Shown one piece after another: positions 36,122 through 45,974 of a stretch of DNA of 64,000 nt (positions are counted from its first letter, which is position 1; each line of letters begins with the position of its first letter). The translations under genes and the position numbers were made by a program. This stretch comes from Clonostachys chloroleuca (lineage: Eukaryota > Ascomycota > Sordariomycetes > Hypocreales > Bionectriaceae): the NCBI GenBank assembly GCA_037952775.1, contig JBANAY010000003.1, positions 32,922,001 through 32,986,000 on the forward strand, in the 5' to 3' direction. The notes beneath the pieces were generated by a model that saw nothing but the letters and a program-made list of their open reading frames with translations, ran no database searches and was not told the origin of the DNA.

Positions 36122-37451
36122 GTCCAGCGCGGTGGGGGTTGCATTATGGGCCTCTTGTTCTGGGTAAGCACAGAAAGGTTATCGAATCCAGCGCATGCTT
36201 CTCTGGGCGCCATCCAGATGAGGTGGTATCCAGCGGGTAGTAATCGCGGCTGCAATAGGCAAGGTTGCGAATTATAAATGTCTGTAACGAGGAAACAGTC
36301 AGCTTCCAACTCCTTCCCTCGATGAGCCACGATCTGGTGGACCGAAAGCGGTGCCGCCAGTACCTTTTAATACATCTGCGCCGGCCCAGTACCTTCGACG
36401 GAGGTAGGCAGGTGCTCCCCACCCATCCCCACTCCCTGCCCACATCCTGCCTTCCCCTCCATCCAGCATCACTAAGAGGTCCTTCTCCCACGTCCCTCGT
36501 ACGAGCCACGACGCAGTATCAGCTCTTTAAGCCTGCCGGTGTCCCGACGATATTCTGAAGTAGCGCCATAGTCAACCCGGGCCTCATCTCTGCCGCGTGA
36601 GCCTTCTCTTCTCTGCCTGCTGCCTGCTGCCTGGTGGCCGAATCCGCACACTCGCATCGGCTAGGTACATGGTTGGTCCCTCCAGAAAGAACCCCAGCAT
36701 CCATCCTGTACCCCACCACGAGGACATAATCCCACCAGACCAGCTTGACAGGAAAAACCATCAGTGTCCGCCCCCCAGCCGCTGAACGCCTGGTGCCAGC
36801 CTTGCCTTCTCAGCGCGCGATCTATCTGTACCCTCGGCACATCCCTCCGTGCTTCTTGACCGACTCTTCCTTCCGGCAACCCCCAGCTGAGTTGATGCGC
36901 CAGCAAACGAGAAACGCCCAAGAACTACCCACTGGCCTGTATAAGACACAAAACACTAGCCCAGCATTCCGACTTGACCCAAAAGCCCGGCACAACTGCC
37001 CAGTGGACCCCTACCTGCTAGTAGTTACCACTGTCTGATTCAGTGGTGCGCTGCTCATCCACTCACTCACTCGTCCAATTACTCACTCACCCTTCCGCTG
37101 CCTCCCTTGCCTCACCTGGCCCTGCCTTGTCCTACCTTGGCTCGCCTCCTTTTATCATCTTAGCACAAGACTATACGCCCCTCTCGTGCTTCCCGGTATT
37201 ACCTGTATTCGATCTCATCTCACCGTCGCACCTACCACAGAGTCCTTCGGACACTCCGTATCCGCAGAGAGCGGCCGTCTGGTCACAGCACTCTTCCATG
37301 CGGGGCTGTTATTCGTTGGCCGTTTCCATTTCAATTGCTTTCACTACTCTGGCACTTTCAAGACAAGTGAAGGCCCTACTCTTTTTAACGAGCCTCCGAA
37401 TCTAGGCCCGGAGTCGTTGCCGTTTGAGGCTTCGGTTGCTTTGATTAGAAG

Positions 37452-39791
37452 ATGCCTCGAAGCAGTTTCTCCCTGAACCCTCTGTTGAAGGTCTCCAGGC
37501 CTGTATCAGCATGCTCACGATGTAAGTGAAACTAAATATACATTGGCTAGGGTTGTTCATTTCGGATAAGCTAACCAATGTAATGATGCAACACAGGCCG
37601 AGCAGCAAAAGTAAAGGTCTGAAATGTCATCTCCATCCCTCTCTCAAATTTTCTCTCGCCTCATCATCGTATCAAGCACTAACATGGTACTTGTGGAATA
37701 GTGTGATGGAAAGCTTCCTGCATGTACAGCATGTGAAAAGGCAGGCCGTGAAAACGAGTGTTCTGCCGCAAATGATCAGTTTGCGAGAGGCAAGGAACGA
37801 AGGTAATGCCAATCTCAAACACGAGAGCCATGGATCTCAATTAACAGTTTATCCTAGCTACGTGGCCGCCCTGGAGCTCCGTATAGAGAAGCTCGAAAGA
37901 CGACTTCAGTATGCTAAGACGCGCAAGGCTTCTCTTGCATTTGACGAGCCTGATATGTCGATCCTAGCCCAGCAGGTTGATCGTCGTGACTCTTTAGCCA
38001 AGATCAAAGCCGCCATTCACCGCAAGGCTGCCAGAAGTCGAGAGAACTCTGATGTTAACTCCATTGTCTCTGACTTTGGTTTTTTGTACGGAACAATCCA
38101 TGTCTCTCTGATCATCCATGGTGCTTGAGTTGTACTAACCTGTCACGTTAGGTCAGTCAGTGCTAACACTCGAGACTTCGAGGCAACTCCTGGCAACATG
38201 ACCTTTGCTAGATTAGTTCTAACGGCCGCTACCAACGGCTCGTTGCCAGAGCCCAACCCACAGTTTGTCTTACCGCCAAGGCAAGCTGCCCACGCACTTG
38301 TCCAGTTCTACCTTGTCAACATATTTTCTCTCCTACCATTCTTCTCAGAAACAGCCCTGTTAAATATCCTAGACGATATTTATCAGCAAGATGGGCGGTT
38401 CATCAAAGACTCAGATTATTGGCTCTTTTACCTGGTCTTGGCCATTGCTTCTGCTTCCCAGAGTAAAAGTATCTACGACGAGCACTATTCGAGCGGTCTC
38501 GGCTATATATCAAAAGCCTTGGAATTTGCAGAGAATGCACTTGCTCCAGGCTTCGTTACCCAAATACAATCCTTGCTTCTATTAACCCAGTACTCGATGC
38601 TCGACCCAGCGCACTTCGACAGCTGGCATTTGATCGGCTTCACCTCTCGAGCAGTCGTCGACTTGGGCCTTCATCAAGACCCACCTGTATCTTCATTGAG
38701 CGACAAAGCTGCTCTGGACATGCGCCGCAAGATATTCTACTCAGTGTACAGTCTCGACCGGTAAGTCCCCGCCCTTAGCCTGTTTCTTGACCTGGAGAAA
38801 ATTGAAGATTCCATGCTAACATGGCTATAGTGCAATAAGCATGGTCCACGCTCGAACATTCTCCTTTACCGACGATGCCACAAACGTCGCATTCCCCGCA
38901 ACCTCAATGAAGGACTCTTCGCAGGTGGCAATTGCAACGCCGCAATCATTTGACTCTGCATTGTTGCTCTTTCAACTCCGGCGCGCACAATCGTTTTGGT
39001 ACCAAGAGCTCTACCAATCCCACTCAGGAACCCCACTGCAAGACCCTATCGGATATGTCTGGCAAATGTGCTTGGAAATGCGCGAATGGGGGGAGTCGCT
39101 ACCCGCAACGCTCTCCCCAGCTATCAGACAGATGTTTGAGCAAGAACTTAGGTACAGTTATGTGTACTGTATCTCTCCTTCAGGGAGAGTCCCTCAGATC
39201 AGCGACTACCACCGAACTATCATCTTTGAATACTCGATTGCCTACCTTGATACCATGCACGCCATTGTGCAAAATGGATGGACAAGCGCCTTCTACACTT
39301 ATCACGATGCTCTCAAAGTGTATTTCATGGCCACCCAGCTTCTTGCCGTTCTCTGGGCTGCTGAAAACATGCTTCTGACTGGAGCGCAAGTGCCGGTGCC
39401 GATGCAACGTCCCGGAGGTCCCCCGCCTCCCCCTGTTCCAAGATACGCATTGAATCACGGGATGACTAGGCCAGATAACCTTCGCAGGAGTCTGTACTGT
39501 CTAGAACGTGTAGGCCACACACTAGGAAAGTTTGGCGAACGATGGGAGGAGTCTGCAATGCTGAAGCTTAGCTTTGAGGGAATCTCAACAAAAACTATCA
39601 AGCGACTTGCCATGCAAAGGGATGCACAGGAAGCTGTGCTTGATCAACCTTCAAATCACTTCCAGACAAATGGTCAAATACCAATGGCTGCACAAAATCT
39701 ACAGCAGCAACCGCAGCAGTCACAGCAACAACAGGCGAGAGAGATGAGGTGGGTTGGCGTGAATGTAGCGCAGATGAGAGGAAGACAGTGA
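37452..39791 (+). CDS. Zn2Cys6 / fungal_trans transcription factor with microexon
   Basis: Nuclear regulator of 662 residues. Exons are 37452-37521, 37597-37616, 37702-37802, 37858-38085, 38152-38760 and 38831-39791, with all phases consistent. The second exon is only 20 nt and encodes CRAAKVK. The zinc cluster is Cys21-X2-Cys24-X6-Cys31-X6-Cys38-X2-Cys41-X8-Cys50, interrupted by introns at Cys24 and just before Cys31. After it come RSYVAALELRIEKLERRLQY, a linker plus coiled coil, and a fungal_trans domain (HALVQFYLVNIFSLLPFF, DMRRKIFYSVYSLDR, YVYCISPSGRVPQISDY). The C-terminus is Gln-rich. Relatives are often labelled xylanolytic-type activators, but I would not infer a target. The start is the first ATG of the spliced frame. 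Confidence 0.88.
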
Positions 39792-40573
39792 GGAGCTTTT
39801 GGGATTTACTTGCTATATTTTTGTTTTTTTATGATGGGACGGGCAACGGTGCATCTTGGCTAGGATTGATAAACGGGAGATTTTTTTTGCACAGGGCGGG
39901 GACAATTAGGTTATAAAGGATTGTGTTTACAGACTTCTATACCCATCGGTGAGATTTTATACACTTTGGCATTCTTACTCGATTCGAAAACTTTTTTCAC
40001 GGTATGCCCAATGTAAAATATTTTTAGAACTGCCCATCACATCTTACACTTGGTTTTGAATATCTGTACACAGCCGTTCCCATCACCACAGCAAACATCC
40101 GGGCGCGAAAGGAATAAAAAAAAGAAACGGCAGCAATGTTATACCCACCGCGATTTCATATTACCGGAACGCCTAATCTCTTCATCTACCTCAAACCATA
40201 TAGTTCGATAACCCGAGAACAAAAAAAAGCGAAATAGAAAAGGGATAAAACCAAACAACGGAAACAGGACGGGAAAAAAAGTAGAGAGTAAAAAAGGACC
40301 TAAGTTACAAGAAAGCTCGCCAGCATTTCCCATGTCAGTCAACTCCACGAAATGGTCAAGTGTTCCAAAAGGCGGGGGGGCTATCGCATGAGAAAGATGC
40401 AGTTGAGCCTGATGGTGACGTTGTGGTGGCTTGGCCGGCCACGCTTCCCCCCCTGTTTTCTCTCCCCGTAATCCCTTCCAACATGCACCGCGTGTCCCCC
40501 ATCCCAGTGAATGCTCTTTCTTTTTTTATTCTTCTCCTTTGAATTTCTTTTATTTTTAGGTTTGCGTCCTTTT
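39792..40573. other. Convergent 3' intergenic region
   Basis: Between the stops of the plus-strand regulator and SNF5/SFH1. Several A- and T-runs of 6-9 bases. No gene seen. Confidence 0.5.
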
Positions 40574-42410
40574 CTAGATGACGCGGATATCCTGCATGTG
40601 TAAATTCTTCGTCTGGCGGGGCAGTTTCCGGTCATGTTCGTACATGTAACCACAATTGGCACAAAGAGTCTGCAAAAAGGGGGGTTAGTTTCAATTCACA
40701 AGCAGGGGCAAAACAGAAAAGGGGAAGAGGGTTATGTTTTCGAAAGGAAGAGGGACTTACTCTAGGCCCAGCAGGGCCATCTCGTACGGCCCAGACACCA
40801 GAACCCCAAATGCGACAATGCGAGCAGCGCCACGACAGCCGCTCTGCATCGGCAAGAGCACCACCGCCGCCGTAGCCGCCGGCGTCTGGGGTTCCACGAC
40901 CACCGGGGGTCCCGGATCGGCCCAGCGGACTCAGACTCCTGAACCGGCGCTTCTTCTTGGACCGCTCGCCGCGTCCCATCCTCTCCTCCTCGACATCCAC
41001 CGTGCCCACGGGCGTACCGCCCAACAGGCCGGTCGTGGAACTGAAGCGGGCAGTTTCTCGTCGCAGACGGCGGACTTGCCTCTCGCGGTCACCCTCGCGT
41101 TTCTCCATCTCCTCCTTGCTGAGGATTTCGACCTTGGGTTCCCAGTCGTCGGCAAGGTGGTCCGGGTCGTATCTCCAGCCGGCCTCCGTGCCGTGGGCGG
41201 CGTCGTTGGGAAGCTCCTGCTGCAGACCGCCCCATCCCGCGACGATTCCGCCCGCCTCGCACGCTTCCTTCTTCAGGCGCAGTACCGCTTCGTAGATGGC
41301 GTGTGTCATTGCCGGAATCCACTCGCCCGTCAAACCTAGGTCGGCGCATGTCATTTTGGCGAACGCTTCCGCCGTTCCGGGTGGATGCAGCAGAGACCAT
41401 TCAAATTTGTCAGTGTACAGCGTAGATGAGAGATTCAGATTCAGGTTGATGATGCATCGGTACGTGTCGTCGGGGTTGTAATCATCAGAGCCTGGTAAGA
41501 TTGGCGTCGCCTCCGCCGTCACCTTGGGGGTGTCAACAGTGGGGGCTTGGGAGGGTGTTGCGACCCCTCCGGTCTGCGCAGGAGTATCCGGTCTCGATGT
41601 CGCTCTTGGTAAGGAAGCGGGAGAGTCGGCGGATTGCGCGTTAACAACTCCGTTGGAAGTCTCATTCCCGCTCGTTAACGTCTGTGTCGGTTGCTGTGCC
41701 TGTTGTGTCTCTGCGTGGAAGAGGGGATGAAGAGCAACTCCCGAGTACTCCTCTAGTTGCGTGCGGATCTGCTTGCTGATTTCTGCTATGGCGTGTTGAC
41801 GATTAGGGAGGTCAAGATCCTGCACCAGGGTCTGAGCGAACTGGTCGGTTGTGATGAGGGTCTCATGCAGGTTCCAGCAAAAGATGTCCCGAAGCTTATA
41901 TGGTACTGTTGGCTCTTGCGGCCGGTATTGTGGTAGAGTAATGTCGGTAGAATTTGGGTTTGGCGGAGGGTATGGCGCCTGGGGGATAAAGGAGGGAATG
42001 TCGAGGTCGATTCGGATGGGAATCAGCGTCAGGGGCAGGCTGGCCTGGGCGGCATTCTGCTGATCCGTCCTGACATATCGAGTCTTTCCTATCCAGTCGC
42101 GCCATATTCCCTGGACGTCAACCGGACGTCTGGTCTCCTTGCCAGCCTTGTCCACAAGGTCTTGCCTGGAAGCTGAGTCCTCCTTGCGCAAACTGCGCAG
42201 TCCTGTGGGCCGTCGGCGATCATCGCTATCGTACTCGAGGTCATCATATCCATCCTCGGCGTAGTTAATGATGGTCGTGCCTCGCTTGGTGGTCCTGGAG
42301 AGAGGTGCTACTGGCGCACTAGGGAGGACGGGAGTGAGGAGCGAGTTGTTGTAGGCACGCAGGCGCGGCGCGTAGCTCGACAGGAAAGCCTGGGGCTTTG
42401 ATCGCTCCAT
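40574..42410 (-). CDS. SNF5: SNF5/SFH1 chromatin-remodelling subunit
   Basis: Core subunit of a SWI/SNF- or RSC-type ATP-dependent nucleosome remodeller. Minus-strand exons are 42410-40761 and 40669-40574, 581 residues. The start region reads MERSKPQAFLSSYAPRLRAY. The SNF5 domain shows two repeats: one around PYKLRDIFCWNLHETLIT and one around LYTDKFEWSLLHPPGTAEAF with ADLGLTGEWIPAMTHAIYEA. A charged, Arg-rich region follows. The C-terminus is a GATA-like zinc finger, Cys529-X2-Cys532-X20-Cys553-X2-Cys556, ending QTKNLHMQDIRVI; the intron falls between its two cysteine pairs. This finger is usual in filamentous-fungal homologues. I cannot decide from sequence alone between the Snf5 and Sfh1 paralogues. 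Family confidence is very high. Confidence 0.93.
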
Positions 42411-43131
42411 TTTGCGCAATGAGTGAGAGGCTTTTGAGTCAGGCCTATCTCAAACTCATTGGCGCAGGGAACCTGGTTAGAAACTCGGTGTAGCGAACGA
42501 AGCGCTGCTTCTCGTCCAGAGGTGGTGGTGGGTGGAGAAGAATTTGGCGATCTCGCAGCGCAGGGAGAGGACTTCTGAAGAATTGTCGGCAAACAACACG
42601 AGAAGGGCGAATTTCTGAGGTCGCGGGTGCGTGGACGATTAGTGGATATGAGCGTTGGTCAGATGTCCGGTATTCGGGTTGTTCGGCGATGAGGTGTGAA
42701 TCGCGATCCAATCCTGCGGTTCACTTGTCCGTCAAGTCGCGTCGCCGTCGCCATGGCGCAGGGCAGAGAGAGGTTCAGTCTGTTTTTTGCACCGGGCCTG
42801 GACCCACCCGCCCACCAGCTACCCTGCAGTTTGTCTTATGTAATCAAGGAATGGGGATTTGACTTTGACGTGCAGGGGGCAGGTCCACTCCAGTACGACT
42901 TCCTTAGCACATGGGTAGAGCAGCGATAACGAACAAACAGGACCTTGATGATTGACGTTCTACCAATACCTAACCCATTGCAAGCAACTCGAATTGCATG
43001 CAGTCGTCTTGCAAAACAGATAAGAAATGCTTTCTCGACCAAAAACTACCAATCTGAATAGACCATTAACCTTCTGATTCAACCTTCAAGCGCCTAAATC
43101 CCCAATCTGTTTCTTGAGTCTGGGGTACATT
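42411..43131. other. Intergenic region upstream of SNF5/SFH1
   Basis: Holds the SNF5/SFH1 promoter and the 3' region of the CAP gene. No gene seen. Confidence 0.5.
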
Positions 43132-43795
43132 TTATGGATCCTTGAGCCTGTTAAAAAGGCTTCTGTCCAAGACTGCGGATCCAAAGTTAGCCAAAGGAAA
43201 CAGCCTGAAGTTGAGGGTAAGGAATCAGATATTAGCAGACATACATGTTCCCCTCTGGGTAGAATCTGCAGACGTCGAAAACCTTGTAGGGCTGCCCGAT
43301 ACCAAACGCCCGAGCGCATCCGATGTGGGTTGTAGACGCCCACATGATTTGAGCTGGCGAGTATTCATCAGCGGGTGCAGACAAAGTCGCCATCTGGTTT
43401 TACTCACACCAATGCAGCCATTGCTCCCGTCCGTCGGAGATGGGCTGGCCATTCCAAAGAGACCCTTCAGCAAGCTAGGCTGATGCGGCTGTTTGGAACG
43501 GGTTGTCGTAGGCAGCATCACACCTTGCCGATTGACGTTCATAGAGGGTTTCGCCCTGCTTCTGCCGGTACTGGGGAGGTGCATGCGCGAAAGGCGCAGC
43601 ACCAGTAGCCATCTGGGTGGCCCACCAACCAGCACTGTTGGTCAAGTCATTGCTCCAAAGCAGAGGCCTAAGCCCCCGAGATTGGCGGGCTTGGTTCATC
43701 ATGCCAATGGCCTGGTCAAGGTCATTGTTCTGGGCTATAGCGAGTCCCCAGAGGGTAAGAAAGGACAAAAGCAGCTTGATCCAGTGTGGGGCCAT
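43132..43795 (-). pseudogene. CAP/PR-1 (SCP-like) secreted protein with premature stop
   Basis: Relic or variant of a secreted CAP-superfamily protein. Minus-strand exons would be 43795-43408, 43353-43245 and 43204-43132 (190 codons including the stop). It starts with a clear signal peptide (MAPHWIKLLLSFLTLWGLAIAQ) and continues MMNQARQSRGLRPLLWS, a typical first CAP helix. Later it has NPFQTAASA, then an in-frame TAG at 43477-43475, after which homology resumes without frame change (LAEGSLWNGQPIS, QWLHW). Exon 2 gives MWASTTHIGCARAFG and KVFDVCRFYPEGN, both CAP signatures, so all exons are recognisable. The stop replaces what is probably Trp (TGG to TAG), removing the second half of the fold. 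I judge it a recent pseudogene, though a sequencing error is possible. Confidence 0.8.
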
Positions 43796-44958
43796 GGCTG
43801 GAAATTCGAGAATAGGAAGACGTTGAGTAATGGGATAGGATTTGCTGAGGATAGAATCTGCTGGCTTTCGATTTTGAGATTTTATATGAATTGCGAGCTG
43901 TAGTTGTTTGTGGGAAGAATTGTAAACAAGGCCTGAGATTCCCATTCTTCTTCTTTAAACACCGCTCTGGTTCCGCCTAAATCTAGCAGGAACGACACCG
44001 CTGCTGAGGGAGTGCCTCCGAGCGAGTTATGGAGCTTCTGATCGCGGGTGTCTCCTTCCATTCTGGTAGCAACTTCTACTATGCCAATGACCCTTTCCAT
44101 TGTAGGTCTGCCTAGTATTTACAGCTCGATTCGTAATTGCTCCTGCTGTCTATAGATGCACTCGGTATCGTGGAGGTGCAGTGACACTCACCAAAAATAA
44201 TTTCTAAATAGAACATCCAACGACAGCGGATGCACTTTATGATCCGGTTGTTTCCCCAGAAGCAGCTGAATTGCTGGAGCCGGTACTTGAAATCCCAAGC
44301 CAATCAAAAGCGAATGTTTTCCAATCGTACTTTTCCGGCAGTATTCAATCTATCTACTCTTAAGGGCTTGAAGATTTCTTGTAAAATCAATCACATGTAG
44401 CATAGCAAATCCAAAGATAAACGATGTCACTTTTCTTCTTTGTTTTCAGTCAATGATAGGTAGTTACACACCAAGTGGGTGACATTGAAATTGAGACACT
44501 CAAACATCAAGCTGCTTATTGTCGACTCTGTGACTAGTATTATCAGGCAACGAACTGCTAATAATGTATATTTCAGAGATAGTATAGTGTATATTGTTAA
44601 ATTGCTCCAACCTAAACTACTGAATTTCTCTATTTACTCTAGAAAGTAGTGTATTCATAACTAACTCTTCCATTCGGTTTCTCATTTCTCCTGTCACCCA
44701 CTTGACAGGTAGTAGGTACATATCAATGTACCGTCTCAACTGGGGGGCACACAGGGGTTAGAGTGGCAGCTCTTTAGGCCAGACCAATGACGTCCCTCTA
44801 CCGTTTGTCCCCAGATTTTAATCCAACATCCTTTCGAGACGACCACGACAGCAAAATCTAGCTTCCCTTCATCTACACTACCAATATTCGGGTTCTCCGC
44901 CACGCCAATCTACGACAAATCTACTGGAGAACAATTAAAAGCCTATTACCACATAAAA
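43796..44958. other. AT-rich divergent intergenic region
   Basis: Between the CAP gene and ZIM17. Composition between about 44100 and 44700 is clearly AT-rich, close to two thirds A+T in places. Open frames there look random. It contains the promoter of ZIM17 at its right end. Confidence 0.5.
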
Positions 44959-45528
44959 ATGTCGTCGAGACCAACAAGGGCCCTCGCGCCCCTCCTGCGA
45001 ACTCTCCGCCAACCAGTCCCATACCGAGTTTCCCCTCTACAAACCGCTTCAACCCACCGACTCCAGAGCGCAAACGTCCCCCTCCCACGCCTGACCATCA
45101 TCCGCACAGTGCACTCCATCCCCAAGCCCGCTCCGGTCCGACCACGCGAACCAACCCGCGATCCAGACGCCGAGGTACCTAGGTCCGAGGGCCCGCGCCC
45201 GGAAATCAAGAACGCCTACTACCAGCTCTCCTTCACATGCGTGCCCTGCGGCCACCGCTCCCACCACAACGTCTCCAAACAGGGTTACCACACGGGGTCG
45301 ACCCTCATCACCTGCCCCGAGTGCCGGAACCGCCACGTCATCAGCGACCACCTGGGCATCTTTGGCGACAGGAAGATCACCATTGAGGACCTAATGCGCG
45401 AGAAGGGCCAGCTAGTCAAGCGCGGGAGCCTAGGCGAGGATGGCGACATCGAGTTCTGGCCGGAGGATGCAGCTCAGGATGGCCAAGGTAGCGACCCTTC
45501 CGGCCAGTCTGGATCCAGACTCTCATGA
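44959..45528 (+). CDS. ZIM17: Zim17/Tim15/Hep1-type DNL zinc-finger protein
   Basis: Mitochondrial matrix chaperone that keeps mtHsp70 (Ssc1) soluble and supports protein import. Single exon, 189 residues. The first 60 residues are rich in Arg, Ser, Thr and Leu with hardly any acidic residues, as expected for a mitochondrial presequence. The DNL zinc finger follows: Cys94-X2-Cys97 in FTCVPCGHRS, and Cys119-X2-Cys122 in TCPECRNRHVISDHLGIFGD. Both the HHNVSKQGYHTG middle and the HLGIFGD end are hallmark segments. A short acidic and Gly/Ser-rich tail closes the protein. It lies tail-to-tail with UTP20. One AGGTACCT copy falls inside its coding sequence at 45173-45180. High confidence. Confidence 0.95.
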   Translation: MSSRPTRALAPLLRTLRQPVPYRVSPLQTASTHRLQSANVPLPRLTIIRTVHSIPKPAPVRPREPTRDPDAEVPRSEGPRPEIKNAYYQLSFTCVPCGHRSHHNVSKQGYHTGSTLITCPECRNRHVISDHLGIFGDRKITIEDLMREKGQLVKRGSLGEDGDIEFWPEDAAQDGQGSDPSGQSGSRLS

Positions 45529-45974
45529 GACGGTGAGCGAAAAGGTGGCGGTGTTTTAAGGAGAATGACACTTGATCTTCTCACACCGGCATCGCAGCGT
45601 TACGATTAAGTGCATCACAATCCAGTATAACAATGTATCATTAAAAAAAGGCGGCGGGAAGGATCAATTAGAGACGCATAAAGACGGCGCTAGGCTTGAG
45701 AATTTTGTATATCCCCTTCATATAGAAAGAGCATAAGGATCGTGTAAAATAAAATGGATTGTTTTTCTATAAGGCCCAAAGCTTCAAGGGTGGAAATATA
45801 CTCTGTTATGGGAATGGAAATATTCTATGTTTGGCCCATGTCAAATTTTATGTGTGTAAACAAATAATAGGAAAAAACTCCGAATCATGCCAGGTGCTGG
45901 AACTTTTAAGCCCACCAAAACGCCCTCAAATGCTTTCAGTCCAAAGTCTTCTGAAAATGCTTTCTATCCATCGC
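45529..45974. other. Convergent 3' intergenic region
   Basis: Between the stops of ZIM17 and UTP20. Several A/T-rich stretches that may hold polyadenylation signals of both genes. No gene seen. Confidence 0.5.

Larger units (their letters stand above)
33690..37451. other. 3.8-kb divergent region between two Zn2Cys6 genes
   Basis: No recognisable gene. It carries AGGTACCT at 34373-34380 and 36114-36121, GGTACC at 36036 and 36051, several TACCTACC-type stretches and ACTC repeats at 37061-37072 and 37081-37090. Pyrimidine-rich sequence precedes the plus-strand start. It may hold long 5' leaders or a noncoding RNA, but nothing proves either. Confidence 0.45.

Noticed and set aside
39151..39196. 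Possible intron (GTACAG...CCTCAG) in the plus-strand Zn2Cys6 gene
   Set aside because: Its 46 bases are not a multiple of three and the encoded YVYCISPSGRVPQ is a typical conserved part of the domain.
40734..41339. 201-residue plus-strand open frame
   Set aside because: Antisense shadow of SNF5/SFH1.
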